Positions 38,696 through 49,285 of a stretch of DNA of 64,000 nucleotides are shown in pieces. Position numbers and translations under genes: made by a program. Numbering within the stretch: the first letter of the stretch is position 1; the number at the start of each line of letters is the position of its first letter. Origin of the DNA: Zelonia costaricensis (Eukaryota; Euglenozoa; Kinetoplastea; Trypanosomatida; Trypanosomatidae). The stretch spans positions 62,001 to 126,000 of the forward strand of contig JASAOO010003564.1 of the NCBI GenBank assembly GCA_030849075.1. Direction: 5' to 3'. The notes below the pieces were generated by a model. It was given only the letters and a program-made list of their open reading frames with translations. It was not told the DNA's origin and did no database searches.

Positions 38696-40091
38696 CAGCA
38701 GGGGCCCGGTTGACCGCCCACCACGCCACTTCCACAGGCTTTCTTCCATCTTTCACAGAGCACACTCACAACAGCCCCCGTCACCCCACCCCGTTTTTTT
38801 GTCTCTCGTTCGTGGGTGTGTGAGCGTTTCCTTCTTTTTCTTTAAGCCATCCCTTGAGGTGGCTGGGGGTCTCTCCAACTTCTTCCCCGTCTCACTCCCT
38901 CGCCGTTGTCGTTTCTTTTGTTTGTGTGGCGTGGTCAGTTCACTCCCCCTTTACGATCTTCGCTGAGGGCCAAGCCAGGTTCTATTCGGCCGACACACCC
39001 CACCGCTGCGGCGCTTGTCGTCAGCCTGTTCTCATATTTGCCGCGAGTGTTTCTCTCCGTCACGCGGCGGTCTCCTTTCCGCAGCTGCGCTCTTTCCCCT
39101 CCCCACCGCCGCATCGCCTCGCTGCGCGCGCCCTCGAACGAGTTCCGTCTCCTTCACTGCGGTGGCGATGCGGAAGAAGAAACAAAGAAGAGCGGGTCAC
39201 GCAGCGGGCTGAGAGCTTGCGCGCCGGTGCGTCCTTGAGCCCACTGTGGCGTACAATAAGGAGAGGCAGCTTCCAGCGCCGCAAAACGGGACGGAGAGTG
39301 GGGGTCGTCACGGGGTGGCTGGTGTGCGTGGAAAGAGGCTTCGTATACAACGGCCACGCGAAAGGGATAGGGGGGGGGGGCGAGTGGGGAAATACTGCCT
39401 TCTCCTCCACTCTCTCTCCTCTTCTTCTTGCAGTACTCGCCAACACCTGTCGCACCCGCACCGTAGCGCGGCACGCTCGCGTTCTTTTCTTCACTTGCTG
39501 CGGTGCCTGTTGCTCTCGCACGCCTCCCCTCGGCTACGGGGAGCCAAGAAAAAACAAAAGCGATAGGACGAAAAATCCCTGCCAAGACATGCCCGGAGTG
39601 AGGCTCACGTGAGGGGCGACGCGGCGCGGCCGCCGGCTTTCGTTGCGCGAGGCGACATCGCCACGAGTCATCGTTTCAACACAGTGGGGGGGGGGTGGGG
39701 CGAGAGGGAAGGCGAGGTGGCAGGCCAGCAGGCAATGTCCCTCTGTACTGCAGTTTTCTATGCTCTGCATTTTCCCTTCGTGCCTTGCTGCTGGACTTTT
39801 GGGCAATTTGTGGCGCTCGCGCGTTTCTTAGAGCCCCCTCTCTTTCTTCAATGCCACGAACAACTTCCGCTCATCTTCACCGTGTCGTGCTGCCGCTGTT
39901 GTCTGCAGCGCTTGCTTGTTAGGTACTCATAGAGATAGGACAGGACGAGCTTCGTGGTTTGCGCGGCCACTGCTGCTCCCTTCACATACGCAAAAACACA
40001 CACACACACACACACACAGACACGGAAATCGACACACACTCACGTTTACACTTGTATTTGCACATCCACACTAGCGGATAGGTTCGTAAGA
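38696..40091. other. Intergenic spacer with CA microsatellite
   Basis: 1.4 kb, T/C-rich at first, with a G-run at about 39686-39695 and a CA tract close to the next gene. No credible CDS. Confidence 0.7.
39996..40018 (+). repeat. (CA)n microsatellite
   Basis: About 11 CA units on the plus strand, 73 bases upstream of the next ATG and probably inside its 5'UTR. Confidence 0.95.
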
Positions 40092-43000
40092 ATGATGCGA
40101 CGGACTCGGAGCGGCCCCTCGGCGCGGTGTCTGGCACACACGTGCGGGTGGTCCGGCGCGCAAGCGGCGCAGTGGGGCAGCCTTCGCTACCAGTCGCAGA
40201 GCGCACTCGGGGGGTCGCGTGACAAGCAGCGTGGCCAGCCAAACGCCGATCCGAACAGCGGCTCCCAAGTCTCGATTTTGGAGTCGCCTGATCTGACCTC
40301 GCATCTGCTTTTCGGCTCCAACAACCTCGAGCATGTCAAGCTCCCCGACGTCTCTGATGCGTCTCGGCAGCGCAGCGACATCGAGAAGGACCGCGAGATG
40401 CGCGCCAAGTTCGGCGAGCACGGCCCAGGCGAGCGCCTCACGAAGAGTTCCCCGCAGACGCGGCGCGACATGCTTCAGGAGCAGCAGGACGTCGACGGCC
40501 TGCCGTGGGAGGTGCGGTGGCGCAGGGCGCTCATTCCCACCTCGGAGGAGGTCATCCAGGACATCCGCGACCGCTTCGACCTCTTCATCCAGGACCCTAT
40601 CGAGCGGGAGCAGGAGTGGTACCTGCACTGGAAGGACCGCGGCTTCAAAGTCCAGAAAGACCGCATGATCTGGCCGCAGGGCTACACGGACTACCTCGAC
40701 CACTACGACGAGAACGGGCGGCGGCGCGTGCTGCCGTCGGAGCAGCGCTGGTCTGACTCGTCGTGGAAGCACCTTGCGGACACCCGGTACAAGGACCGCA
40801 TGTGGCTCATCGAGGGCGAAGAGCGCAAGGCTGTGCACCAGAGCCTGCAGACGGACCGGACGCTACTGGAGGAGGAGGAGCAGCGACAGTCGGAGATGGG
40901 CGACGTGTACAACGGCCTCCTGGCCGGCGTCGTCGATCTCGACCCGGACCAGACGTACCAGGCGCTCTCCGGCACCGCCGACCCGCTTGAAGTAGCAAAG
41001 ACGAAGCTGAAGCTGCAGGCCTACGGTGCGCACCAGACCGTGATGGCGGGCAAGCGGGAGCTGTTGCCGTCGCAGATCGACCCCATCTCAGGCTTTCCCA
41101 AGGCGGACATGGAGCCGCTGCCGACCGGCATTACCGTCGAGCAGGGCGCCGCCATTGCGACGCAGGCCAACATCCAGAACGAGATGCTGGAGCAGACGGC
41201 TGAGGCGGCGCGACTAGCGGGTCACGATCCCACCGTGGCGCTGATGAAGGGCCATCACACCACCGCTAAGCGATACGACGACCGCCCCATGCTGCGCACG
41301 CAGGTCGAGGCGAACATCAGCCGCTTCAAAGAGCTCGCGGCGGATCAGCGGGTGCTCGAGGACGGCGCGGCGCCGCGTGCCTCGACCGGCGCCGAGAGTG
41401 CGGTGGCAAAGATCGAGGCTTCGTTGCTGGTGGAGACAGCCCCCGCCACTGCGTCGGGCACCGCAGTCACCTCGGCCGACGTCACGGTTTCCTCTACGGT
41501 GTCGGGCTTCATCCACGTAGCAGAGCGGCCGCCCGACGCGGAGCCGGATGTCGCCAACGAGCTTTTTCGTACCCCACAAAGCAAAGAGCTCAGCGAGATG
41601 CCCGCGTGGTACCGCGAGACGCTTGTCGAGACGGAGCCGATGATTCGCGAGTACGGCCTGGTGCACGACCCGCTTGAGGAGAGGAGGCCGGAGAAGGAGT
41701 ACTACGTCCCACCGCCTCTCCGCGACGACGAGCGCGTGACGCTCGACGACGCCCCGGGCGGCGCGTCCGCCTTTGACGAGGTGAAGATGCACAAGCTGAC
41801 GTCGCTGCCTGAGCTGGTGGCTGGCTTCAAGCCTCTACCGCTCTTCCACGAGGTGTCCAACGGGTCCGGCTCGGTGGAGGAGGCGGGGCAGGCGCAGGAG
41901 GCCGCGGCGAGCGACAAAAAGTACGTGGACAAGGATGGCAAGCCGCTGAAGCGGTCGGAGCGGCTGCGGCTGGAGCGGCAGGAGCGGCTGCGCAAGTCGA
42001 AGCTGTCGTACGACGCTGACATTCTCTTGCCGAACCTGCCCTGGGAGACGGACTCGATTGTCGACCCGTACCGTGGTGTCGCCGCGAGTGACGCCGTCGC
42101 TTTTGACAAGGAGAAGCTCGAGAAGACGTGGCGGGCCTACCGCGAGACGTTCCAGCAGGCCTTGACCGAGTTTGGCAACCTTACGCAGGTGACGACGGAG
42201 GACAAGTCCGAGAAGATGCTCTTTGACACGATGGAGCGCTTCCGCGCCGGCAGTGTCGGCGAGCACCCCGAGGTGCCGTGGGAGCAGGAGGAGGTGCTTC
42301 GTCTCATCTTCGAGGCCCACACAAAGCACTTCTTGGCGGACTTTTACAAGTTCAAAGGGAACCGCACGACGGAGTGCAACACCGTGAAGGCCGAGGCAGA
42401 CGAGATGCTGCGGCGCGCTTCGGCCAAGAGCAAGCTGCTCGGCCAGAACTTCATGAACTTTGTGCAGGAGATGACCTCCCTGGAGCTCGACACCGTCAGG
42501 AAGAACCCGGTGCAACGCTATGCCGTGATGGTGCGCGACCGCAAGTACGAGCCGATTGCGAAGCCGTTCATGAAGTGGATTGGCGGCGAGCTGGGCGAGT
42601 TCCTGCTCACGGAGTTCCAATCAATGGAGCAGCTCGAGACGCACCGCGAATTTCTGCTGCGCCACCTGAAGGACGCGCGCGCCAACTGCCCGCTGCGCAT
42701 TGAGGGCATCAGTGACGCCTCGCGCGACGCAGCCGTCGAGGCGTTTTTTCAGTGGAGCCGCGGCGCCCTGTCCTTCTACTCGGGCAAAAAGTTCCACCGG
42801 CTGTACATCGACCTCGCCGAGACGCGCTTCCGCTCGCGCGCCGAGGAGCTGTTCGAGGACTCTGTGGAACTCTTCACCAACTACGCCAAGGCGAGCAAGG
42901 ACATTGTTCACATTCCTATCCCTGAAGCTGACCCCTTCTACGAGTACGACGAGAAGGAGTTTCTCGACGGCGAAAACGCCGTCTTCGCCGAGATCAGCGG

Positions 43001-44396
43001 CAACATGGACAAGGCCGAGGCGCTGTGGCACTCGGGCACCAGCAAGCGGTGGTACCCCATGACGGACGAGACCGAGTACATGTGGTTCAACGAGCGCCGC
43101 GGCCGCCTCACTCTAGCGACGGACATCTCAGACCGCTGCCTCGAGAACGTGAACAAGAAAACGCACCCCTCGATTCACCCCTTTCCGGAGCGTGCCCGCG
43201 TGTTTCTTGAAGGCGCGCCGCTGACGCAGGAGACGGCCGAGCACCTGTGGCTGCGTTACATGGGCGACCTCTACTGGGAGCACTCGGAGTTCATGCTGCG
43301 CCAGGGTCGCTTCCAGACAAGCCGCTCGTACCGCGAGAAGTGCCTCAACCTGTACCACCTGGCGATCCGCACGGCGCACGAGCGTCTTCCTGGCTCGTGG
43401 AAAGCGCCCCTGCTCACGGAGGCCAAGTACATGCTCCGCGTGTACGAGCCAAGCGACCACGTGCTGCGTCACCTGCAAGATGTTGAGACGGTGGTGGACA
43501 AGCTCTTTGCGCACGGGGAGCCGCGGCACTGGATCGAGCCCTTCAGCGAGCTCCCTTTTCGCCTCGCCGTGGTCCACGCCAATCTGGCAGCATACAGCGA
43601 GGCCATCACGAAGGAGGTGCATCGCCGACTGCGGTGGCAGCCGCCGAATGAGCTGCTGCTCAAGGACATGGAGCACCGTGCGCGCGGCGGGGCCGTGACG
43701 CCGCAGCTTGTGCCGTACTACCACACCCTCAACGAGGTCGCCGAGACGCTTTTCCGACGCAAGATTCTGCAGTGGCGTGCACGGGAGCACGCCGGCTCAG
43801 ACCCGTTCCTCTTCTGGACACACTTGTACTTTGCTTTCCGCGTTCATCCCAAGGACCGCGACGAGGTGCAGCGGATGTGGGACATGTACGAGCCAGCCTA
43901 CCTTTACATCTACACGCAGTGCGCGCTGGCTTCTCGGCCGCGCGGCCACCGCCTCATCAACGACGCGCTGCGGCGCATGTGTCAGATCTTACTTCCCGGC
44001 GACCGGGCCCAGAAGGAGACGTTGATGGCCGAGCTGACCAAGGTTCGTGAGAAGATGGCTCACTTGGTTGACCGCAAGGACCTCGACCGCACGATCAATG
44101 CGCTGGAAGCGCACATCGAGAACCCCTCGCAGGTGGCATATACGTACGGAACGGCGCTGCTGTACAGGGATGCCCTGCTGCACGAGCGCATTGCCCGCAA
44201 CCCGCTACTTCGCACGCAGATGGCGGCGAAGGAGTACACGGATCTGCGCAAGCGCCAGGAGGAGCTCCGAGCCAACGGCACAACACTCAGCCCCCAGCAG
44301 GCGGCCAAGGTGCAGGAGGAGCGCGGCGGTGCGGACGACGAGTATCTCGAAGCGCGGGCGGACCTCACCACAAAGGACATGTTTGCAGAGAAGTAG
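40092..44396 (+). CDS. Large probable mitochondrial protein, unknown function
   Basis: 1434 residues from the first ATG; a second ATG follows immediately. The N-terminus (MMRRTRSGPSARC...) is rich in Arg and Ser with no acidic residue for the first ~50 positions, a strong mitochondrial presequence. Residues to about 650 are hydrophilic and charged with Ala/Thr/Val-rich linkers near 430-480, and a basic helical stretch occurs near 620-640 (KRSERLRLERQERLRK). Residues about 650-1380 are a dense helical region rich in aromatic residues (WRAYRETFQQAL, FMKWIGGELGEFL, LWLRYMGDLYWEHSEFMLR). The C-terminus is charged. I do not recognise a domain. Size, presequence and helical content fit trypanosomatid-specific subunits or assembly factors of the mitoribosome or RNA-processing complexes, but this is inference. 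Confidence 0.88.
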   Translation: MMRRTRSGPSARCLAHTCGWSGAQAAQWGSLRYQSQSALGGSRDKQRGQPNADPNSGSQVSILESPDLTSHLLFGSNNLEHVKLPDVSDASRQRSDIEKDREMRAKFGEHGPGERLTKSSPQTRRDMLQEQQDVDGLPWEVRWRRALIPTSEEVIQDIRDRFDLFIQDPIEREQEWYLHWKDRGFKVQKDRMIWPQGYTDYLDHYDENGRRRVLPSEQRWSDSSWKHLADTRYKDRMWLIEGEERKAVHQSLQTDRTLLEEEEQRQSEMGDVYNGLLAGVVDLDPDQTYQALSGTADPLEVAKTKLKLQAYGAHQTVMAGKRELLPSQIDPISGFPKADMEPLPTGITVEQGAAIATQANIQNEMLEQTAEAARLAGHDPTVALMKGHHTTAKRYDDRPMLRTQVEANISRFKELAADQRVLEDGAAPRASTGAESAVAKIEASLLVETAPATASGTAVTSADVTVSSTVSGFIHVAERPPDAEPDVANELFRTPQSKELSEMPAWYRETLVETEPMIREYGLVHDPLEERRPEKEYYVPPPLRDDERVTLDDAPGGASAFDEVKMHKLTSLPELVAGFKPLPLFHEVSNGSGSVEEAGQAQEAAASDKKYVDKDGKPLKRSERLRLERQERLRKSKLSYDADILLPNLPWETDSIVDPYRGVAASDAVAFDKEKLEKTWRAYRETFQQALTEFGNLTQVTTEDKSEKMLFDTMERFRAGSVGEHPEVPWEQEEVLRLIFEAHTKHFLADFYKFKGNRTTECNTVKAEADEMLRRASAKSKLLGQNFMNFVQEMTSLELDTVRKNPVQRYAVMVRDRKYEPIAKPFMKWIGGELGEFLLTEFQSMEQLETHREFLLRHLKDARANCPLRIEGISDASRDAAVEAFFQWSRGALSFYSGKKFHRLYIDLAETRFRSRAEELFEDSVELFTNYAKASKDIVHIPIPEADPFYEYDEKEFLDGENAVFAEISGNMDKAEALWHSGTSKRWYPMTDETEYMWFNERRGRLTLATDISDRCLENVNKKTHPSIHPFPERARVFLEGAPLTQETAEHLWLRYMGDLYWEHSEFMLRQGRFQTSRSYREKCLNLYHLAIRTAHERLPGSWKAPLLTEAKYMLRVYEPSDHVLRHLQDVETVVDKLFAHGEPRHWIEPFSELPFRLAVVHANLAAYSEAITKEVHRRLRWQPPNELLLKDMEHRARGGAVTPQLVPYYHTLNEVAETLFRRKILQWRAREHAGSDPFLFWTHLYFAFRVHPKDRDEVQRMWDMYEPAYLYIYTQCALASRPRGHRLINDALRRMCQILLPGDRAQKETLMAELTKVREKMAHLVDRKDLDRTINALEAHIENPSQVAYTYGTALLYRDALLHERIARNPLLRTQMAAKEYTDLRKRQEELRANGTTLSPQQAAKVQEERGGADDEYLEARADLTTKDMFAEK

Positions 44397-45488
44397 CGGC
44401 GCCACAGCCCGGTGTTTCGTGTGGCGTCCTCCGCTTCCACAGCGCGGCAGCGTCGACAAGGTTACTGCCGCGGCGAAGATGAGGAACGAAGGCGAGAGGT
44501 GGAATGACGAGTGAGAGCACTGCACAGGCACGCACACAAGAGAAAAAAAAAACCGTCCGACCTCGTCCGTGACGTGCTTGTTCTTTCTGCGCTCGGAGCG
44601 CCTGTCACGTCGCCGCGTGCCGTGACAAGCGTGGAGGCGTGCTGGGACTTTCCTTATCGTTTTCCGTCCTGCTGCGCTCTGCCCTCCCCTCGCTTGTGAA
44701 TCCGGCGCAGCGTGGACCTGTCACATCTTCACTTCACAGTTGGCATCACCCAACAAAGGCATGAAGTCTGGAACACATCTTCGCTTCCCACCGCTCTGGC
44801 TCGTGTGGTGCAATCGGACGGAGCGCTGACGTCAATGCTGTCGATACAAAAGCTGCCGCAATCAACGCCGGCAACGTTTCCATGAGGCTGTCTGTGTTAG
44901 CTTCACCTCACGTGATGTCAGCGACAAACGCAGCGCAGCAGCGCTGCCACATGCTTTAGCTTTTTGCGTCAAGGAGCCACTCCACTTCATTGACTCCACC
45001 ACGTCCCACCCTCACCCGCTCGACGACTTTTCTCCTCACTTCGCTGCGCAGCCCGTTTCGCACTGTGCCAGCCTCCTCTAGAGACAAGAAAAAGAAGAAA
45101 AAACAGCTGCATAGGTCCTCAACGCTCTCCGCAGATCCGTCAGTGTAGCTTCGCGCGCCAGTGCGAGTCTCCTACCCTCCCTTCCCCCAAACACACACTC
45201 GTCTTACGCGTCCTGAGTTTGTCAACTCCTACTTATAACCGGCTGTGTTTCTATTCGTTGTTTCCTCACTCCTGGAGCTACGCCTCGTGCAGCCGGCACT
45301 CTGATTTACAGAAACGAGGCAGCCAAGAGTAGGTGGAGAGTCGCAATCCCTGCTGGCGTCACCCCCTTCCGCAGTCTGCCGGCTTGCTTTCTCTTCGATC
45401 TCCGAGACTGGTTATTCTATCGTGCCCTGTGCACGAGGCACTACTCTTCAGCACTCTCGGCCCGGGTCGGAGGACAGGAGAAAGTGCA
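44397..45488. other. Intergenic spacer
   Basis: 1.1 kb with no credible CDS. Less C-rich than others; an A/G patch lies near 45082-45102. T/C tracts precede the POC5-like gene. Confidence 0.7.
45450..45451 (+). promoter_or_regulatory. Predicted trans-splice acceptor AG, POC5-like gene
   Basis: AG after T/C-rich sequence at 45385-45449, 37 bases before the ATG at 45489. Confidence 0.45.
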
Positions 45489-46511
45489 ATGCCGCTTGTA
45501 AAAGCGACGTCGGATGAGGCCTTCGTGGTCGAGGTGGCAGAGGAGGTGAGCAGCGCGTGCACGCGCCTGAACACGCAGGTGTCCTCAATGATAGAGGAGT
45601 ACCTGCGCCGTCGCATCCAAGAAGTGCGCGACGCAGCCTCGCATGAGCTGAGCGCGGTGACGCAGCAGATGGAGCAGCAGGTTAGTGAGGCGAGGGCTGC
45701 TGCTGCGGCTGAGGTGGCTCGGCACGAACAGACAAAGGCGCAGCTGGCACGTGCCGCGGCTGCGTTGCAGAACTCTCGAGCGTCTCGGGACAGAGCAGAC
45801 GTACTTCATGCGTGGCTGCGCTACGCCGACGTCCGGCGTGAGCGGCGTCGATTGGCGGACGAGGCGCATGCCCACCTCAGTCGCCTGGCGCTTTCGCGTG
45901 CGTATACCCTGTGGCGGCTCTTCGCGGCGGCGCGGCGGCATCATGGCCTGGAGGCTGCTGAGCTGCACAAGCGCGACTGCCGCGAGCAGGAGCTTCTTGG
46001 ACAGATCGAAGTGTACCAAACGCAGCTGGAGGAGGAGCGGGCCAGCAACGCCAACCTTAGCGACAAGCTGAAAGAGGCCTTTGTTCGTGGTGTGTGCGCG
46101 CTGAATCGGGAGGCGGTGCAGGTGCTGCACGGGCCGGAGGAGAGTCAGGAAGAGGACGTGGAGGCGATCGCGGAGATTATTAGCCGAGAAAGCAATTCGC
46201 GCCACCGCTCCGCCCTGTCGGCGCGCGTGGACACGTCGACGCCGAGTAACTCGAATCCGTCAGGCGGGTGCCCGGTACACCACGTCGACTCCAAGGGCGT
46301 CTTTTACCATCCTTGCTATGCCCCAGGGTATTGCGAGGTGGATCGCCGCCCCGCACTGCGCGCCGCCGTTGGGCATGCTGACGCTCCGCCGTCCACGCCA
46401 GGCCCGTTTGTTGTGCGTGCCGACGTTCAAAGTGCCCGTTCTATCGACAGCGCGCCGTCTGTGCCGCTCCGTCATCTTGCCAGGCCGTCGCAGACTCGAT
46501 GGAAGCCGTAA
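45489..46511 (+). CDS. POC5: POC5-like centriolar protein
   Basis: 340 residues. POC5 is a centrin-binding protein of the centriole/basal-body lumen needed for elongation. The diagnostic POC5 box is present at about 198-209 (FVRGVCALNREA, compared with F-x-RGVCALN-x-EA in animals). Upstream are two Trp-centred helices, VLHAWLRYADVRRERRRL and AYTLWRLFAAARRHHGLE, which look like Sfi1-type centrin-binding repeats. Residues about 10-90 and 165-195 are coiled-coil. The C-terminal part, after an acidic linker, holds an unusual Cys/His cluster: C261, H264, H265, H274, C276, C282, in a segment reading SKGVFYHPCYAPGYC. That could bind zinc and is not something I recall from animal POC5. The ATG chosen is the first Met of conserved-type sequence. 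Expected location is the basal body. Confidence 0.85.
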   Translation: MPLVKATSDEAFVVEVAEEVSSACTRLNTQVSSMIEEYLRRRIQEVRDAASHELSAVTQQMEQQVSEARAAAAAEVARHEQTKAQLARAAAALQNSRASRDRADVLHAWLRYADVRRERRRLADEAHAHLSRLALSRAYTLWRLFAAARRHHGLEAAELHKRDCREQELLGQIEVYQTQLEEERASNANLSDKLKEAFVRGVCALNREAVQVLHGPEESQEEDVEAIAEIISRESNSRHRSALSARVDTSTPSNSNPSGGCPVHHVDSKGVFYHPCYAPGYCEVDRRPALRAAVGHADAPPSTPGPFVVRADVQSARSIDSAPSVPLRHLARPSQTRWKP

Positions 46512-47381
46512 CAGCTGATGGGTGACAAGCGAGGCCCGTGTGTTCGCGGTGTGCCGTGCCGGCGGGCAAGGTGGAAAAGGGCGCGTTTTGGGTGGCGAAA
46601 CACCCGTCACTCTCTTCGCGCCTGTCTGCCTTGGCCCCGTCCTGGGTGTCGCACCTCCTCTTCTTTGTATCTTTCTCCATAGAACTCCTCCACCACTGCT
46701 CCCCCCCCCATCCTCAGCCTCAGAGCAACCGCACACGGCTTGTGCGCGGCGACGAGACGAGGGCCCGAGCAAGCGCACGTTCTTGACGTGTTTCTCCGCT
46801 GCCCGCGAAGGTATTTCCATCGGTGGCCCACGGCTCCAGCGTTGATCGTCTCGCTGACGTTCGCGAGGAGCTTCGTTTTGCCCGCCCCCTTTTTTTGTCC
46901 TCAAGTTTGCCGACGGTGCCGAGTCGCTGCAAAATCTGTACACTTTTCTCATCTCCCGTATCGGCCCGTGTACCTATAGGGCCACCAGAGACCTTAGTGA
47001 ACAACTGCAACAGTTGTTGCAGTAAAGCAAGCTCCACGGTTGGGAGGCGCCGGCACGGCCCTATTCAAATGATGCCGTGCGTTGCCCTTCCCTTTCTCTT
47101 CACCCCTAGTCGGTTCTCGTCTGACTGACGCGCATTTGTGCGTGCGGCTTTCTTGCCTGAAAGCTGCACAACGGCACAGGACACCAATACTTTTTCCCAA
47201 CGGTAGCTGGCAAGGTACTCTTCCGCCTCTCAACACAGGTACATCACCTGCGGCTCGCTCTCGGACGCTTTGCTTTTTGCTGCCTTCCCGACTGCACCTC
47301 ATCACGCGCTCGCTCGCCACTGTTCTCAACAACAACAAAAAAGAAGACTGCCCGATTTACTCTGCGTGGGAGGCCACGCTA
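46512..47381. other. Intergenic spacer
   Basis: 870 bases, no credible CDS; C- and T-runs throughout. No single acceptor AG stands out before the next gene. Confidence 0.65.
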
Positions 47382-48197
47382 ATGAGCCGCCGCGTGAACG
47401 CCGCAGCTGTGGGACAGATTCTTGAGTCCCTTTTCCTCTTGCGCTCCTCTCGCTTGGCGGAGTCCGCGGTGGCAGGTCCGCTTTCGACGCCGCACAGCGC
47501 GACGGAGGAAGCAACGAGTGCCGCCCGCGGACTCTTGCGCGACTCTGTCCTTGCCGCCGTCGAGATCGCGGCCTCGGACGCAGAGGGCACGTCGGTCGCC
47601 GTGACCGGTCAGGCTGTCGCCCTCTCGAAGGCGCCGGTGCCAAGTGGCACGGCGGCGTGGGAGCCCAGGGCAGAGGTGGGCACTGTGTTGGAGGGGCGCG
47701 ACCTCCACCTAATCGACCTCTCCGGCGCACGCCTCTCCGCCAGCTTTAACCGCAGCGACCTGACGGAGGCGCTGTTTCTTGGCACGTGCGCAGGGCATTG
47801 CACCTTCAACTCATGCGAGCTGCGGCGGGCCGACCTCTCCGGCGCGCAGTTCCACTCGTGCACCTTCCTCTCCGCTGACGCGACCGGTGTGGTGGCACGG
47901 CGCGCGCACTTCTCTCACTGCGTCTTCCACCGCGCCGATCTCAGCGACTGGGACGCGAGCGGCGCCACCTTTTTCCAGTGCACCTTCACGCTGTCCGACC
48001 TGTCGCGCTGGTTGGTGGATGGGCAGACGACCGTTGTGAAGCCGACAGGCTGGGGCCGCTGCCGCCGTCTGGAGTGGCGAATGAGGCCGGGCAGCGCGGT
48101 GCGCGAGTGCCGCGTCGTGGGCGACGCCGGTGCGGTCGGTGCTCTTTCGTTGGCGCCCGCAGCAAGGTCTGCGTGCCGTCCGATGCGTATGGACTGA
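47382..48197 (+). CDS. Pentapeptide-repeat protein
   Basis: 271 residues from the only in-frame ATG. The N-terminal ~100 residues are Ala/Ser-rich and helical. Residues about 103-210 follow the A(D/N)LxX pentapeptide pattern (IDLSGARLSA, SDLTEALFLG, CELRRADLSGAQFHSCTF, AHFSHCVFHRADLSDWDASG), which folds as a right-handed four-sided beta-helix. Many faces carry Cys or Phe at the inward positions (FHSCTF, FSHCVF, FFQCTF). The last ~60 residues are Arg-rich and not repeated. Eukaryotic members are few and mostly uncharacterised. The family mediates protein interactions; bacterial ones mimic DNA. No localisation signal is clear. Confidence 0.85.
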   Translation: MSRRVNAAAVGQILESLFLLRSSRLAESAVAGPLSTPHSATEEATSAARGLLRDSVLAAVEIAASDAEGTSVAVTGQAVALSKAPVPSGTAAWEPRAEVGTVLEGRDLHLIDLSGARLSASFNRSDLTEALFLGTCAGHCTFNSCELRRADLSGAQFHSCTFLSADATGVVARRAHFSHCVFHRADLSDWDASGATFFQCTFTLSDLSRWLVDGQTTVVKPTGWGRCRRLEWRMRPGSAVRECRVVGDAGAVGALSLAPAARSACRPMRMD

Positions 48198-49285
48198 CGC
48201 AAGAGGGATGGCGTCTTTTTATCGACGTCATCACGGACTTCTCCGCTACTTCCGTCCAGATGCAGCGAGTCGAAGCCTGCTTCGCAACTTCTGGCGCTTC
48301 ACGCGTGCTGAGGGCGGGAAAAGAGGAACGCGCACAGCGCGAATGCTACGAAGACAAAAAGAAAATGATGGGTACACTCTGGTGACAACAAGGCGAAGTC
48401 ATGCGCATCGTCACGGGGAAAGGGTGTGGGCCGCTGTCCTGATACCCCACCTTTATCTTCGTTTCCGGATAGCGCTCTGCTGCCTTGTGAGCGCTCCTCT
48501 TGAGTGCATCTTCTCCACCGCTGCCTGCCTGCACCGGGCGCCTTCGCCGTGCGCCATGCGCCAAGTGCAGCCGGCCCACGCTCAACCTGTAGTGGCACTC
48601 GATGTGCACTCTATCTCGTACTTTTCACATCCCCGACTTGCTTCTCGTCGTCTTCCCAACAACCCCGCCAGTTTTCGTGTCTTTCCTCCTGGCTCGCTCG
48701 CCTTCTGTTAGCCCGGCTACCGCGGGCTTGTCTACCCCTTTCCCCACCCTCTGTGATCACCACCGCAGTGCCTCTACCACACGCCTTTTCTCTCGCGTTC
48801 TCTTTCTGTCACATTCACATTATCGGCAACACGCGTGTTTTTCTGTGTGCGCGCTTCCACACACCAGGGGGGAGACCGCAAAGAGCCCAAATTGCAGACC
48901 TGCAGCGTCATGCGCCACGGAGAGCCGGTGAAGTTGCGTTGAATCAACTCAAGAGTTTGTCGGCCCCACGGCAGGAACAGTCTCGCAAACAGGGTCACGA
49001 AGCTGGTGCGCTGGGAGTTTTTCTTGGCGACAGTTGGATTGCTTCGCGCGTAACCACATTCATTGGGGTGAGGGAGCGATACGCACGTGTACGGTTGGCG
49101 AAAAAGGGAGGACACCCACGCATACAGACGCACATCATAGAGGCGCTCTCGCTGTTGAGTTGCTGGCTCTCACCCCTTTTCACAGTCGGCGGTGTTCGTG
49201 GGCGGAGGCCCTCGTTTCCCCCTTTTTTTTCCTCAAGAGGTTGATCCTGTGCTCTCTTGGGCGCAATTGCGTGGGGCTCGGCGCA
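48198..49285. other. Intergenic spacer
   Basis: 1.1 kb, T/C-rich, no credible CDS. It ends in a strong T-tract and AG before the exportin gene. Confidence 0.7.
49236..49237 (+). promoter_or_regulatory. Predicted trans-splice acceptor AG, exportin-5-like gene
   Basis: Pyrimidine tract with eight T at about 49213-49233, then AAG; 48 bases before the ATG at 49286. Best-looking acceptor in the window together with that of E2. Confidence 0.6.
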
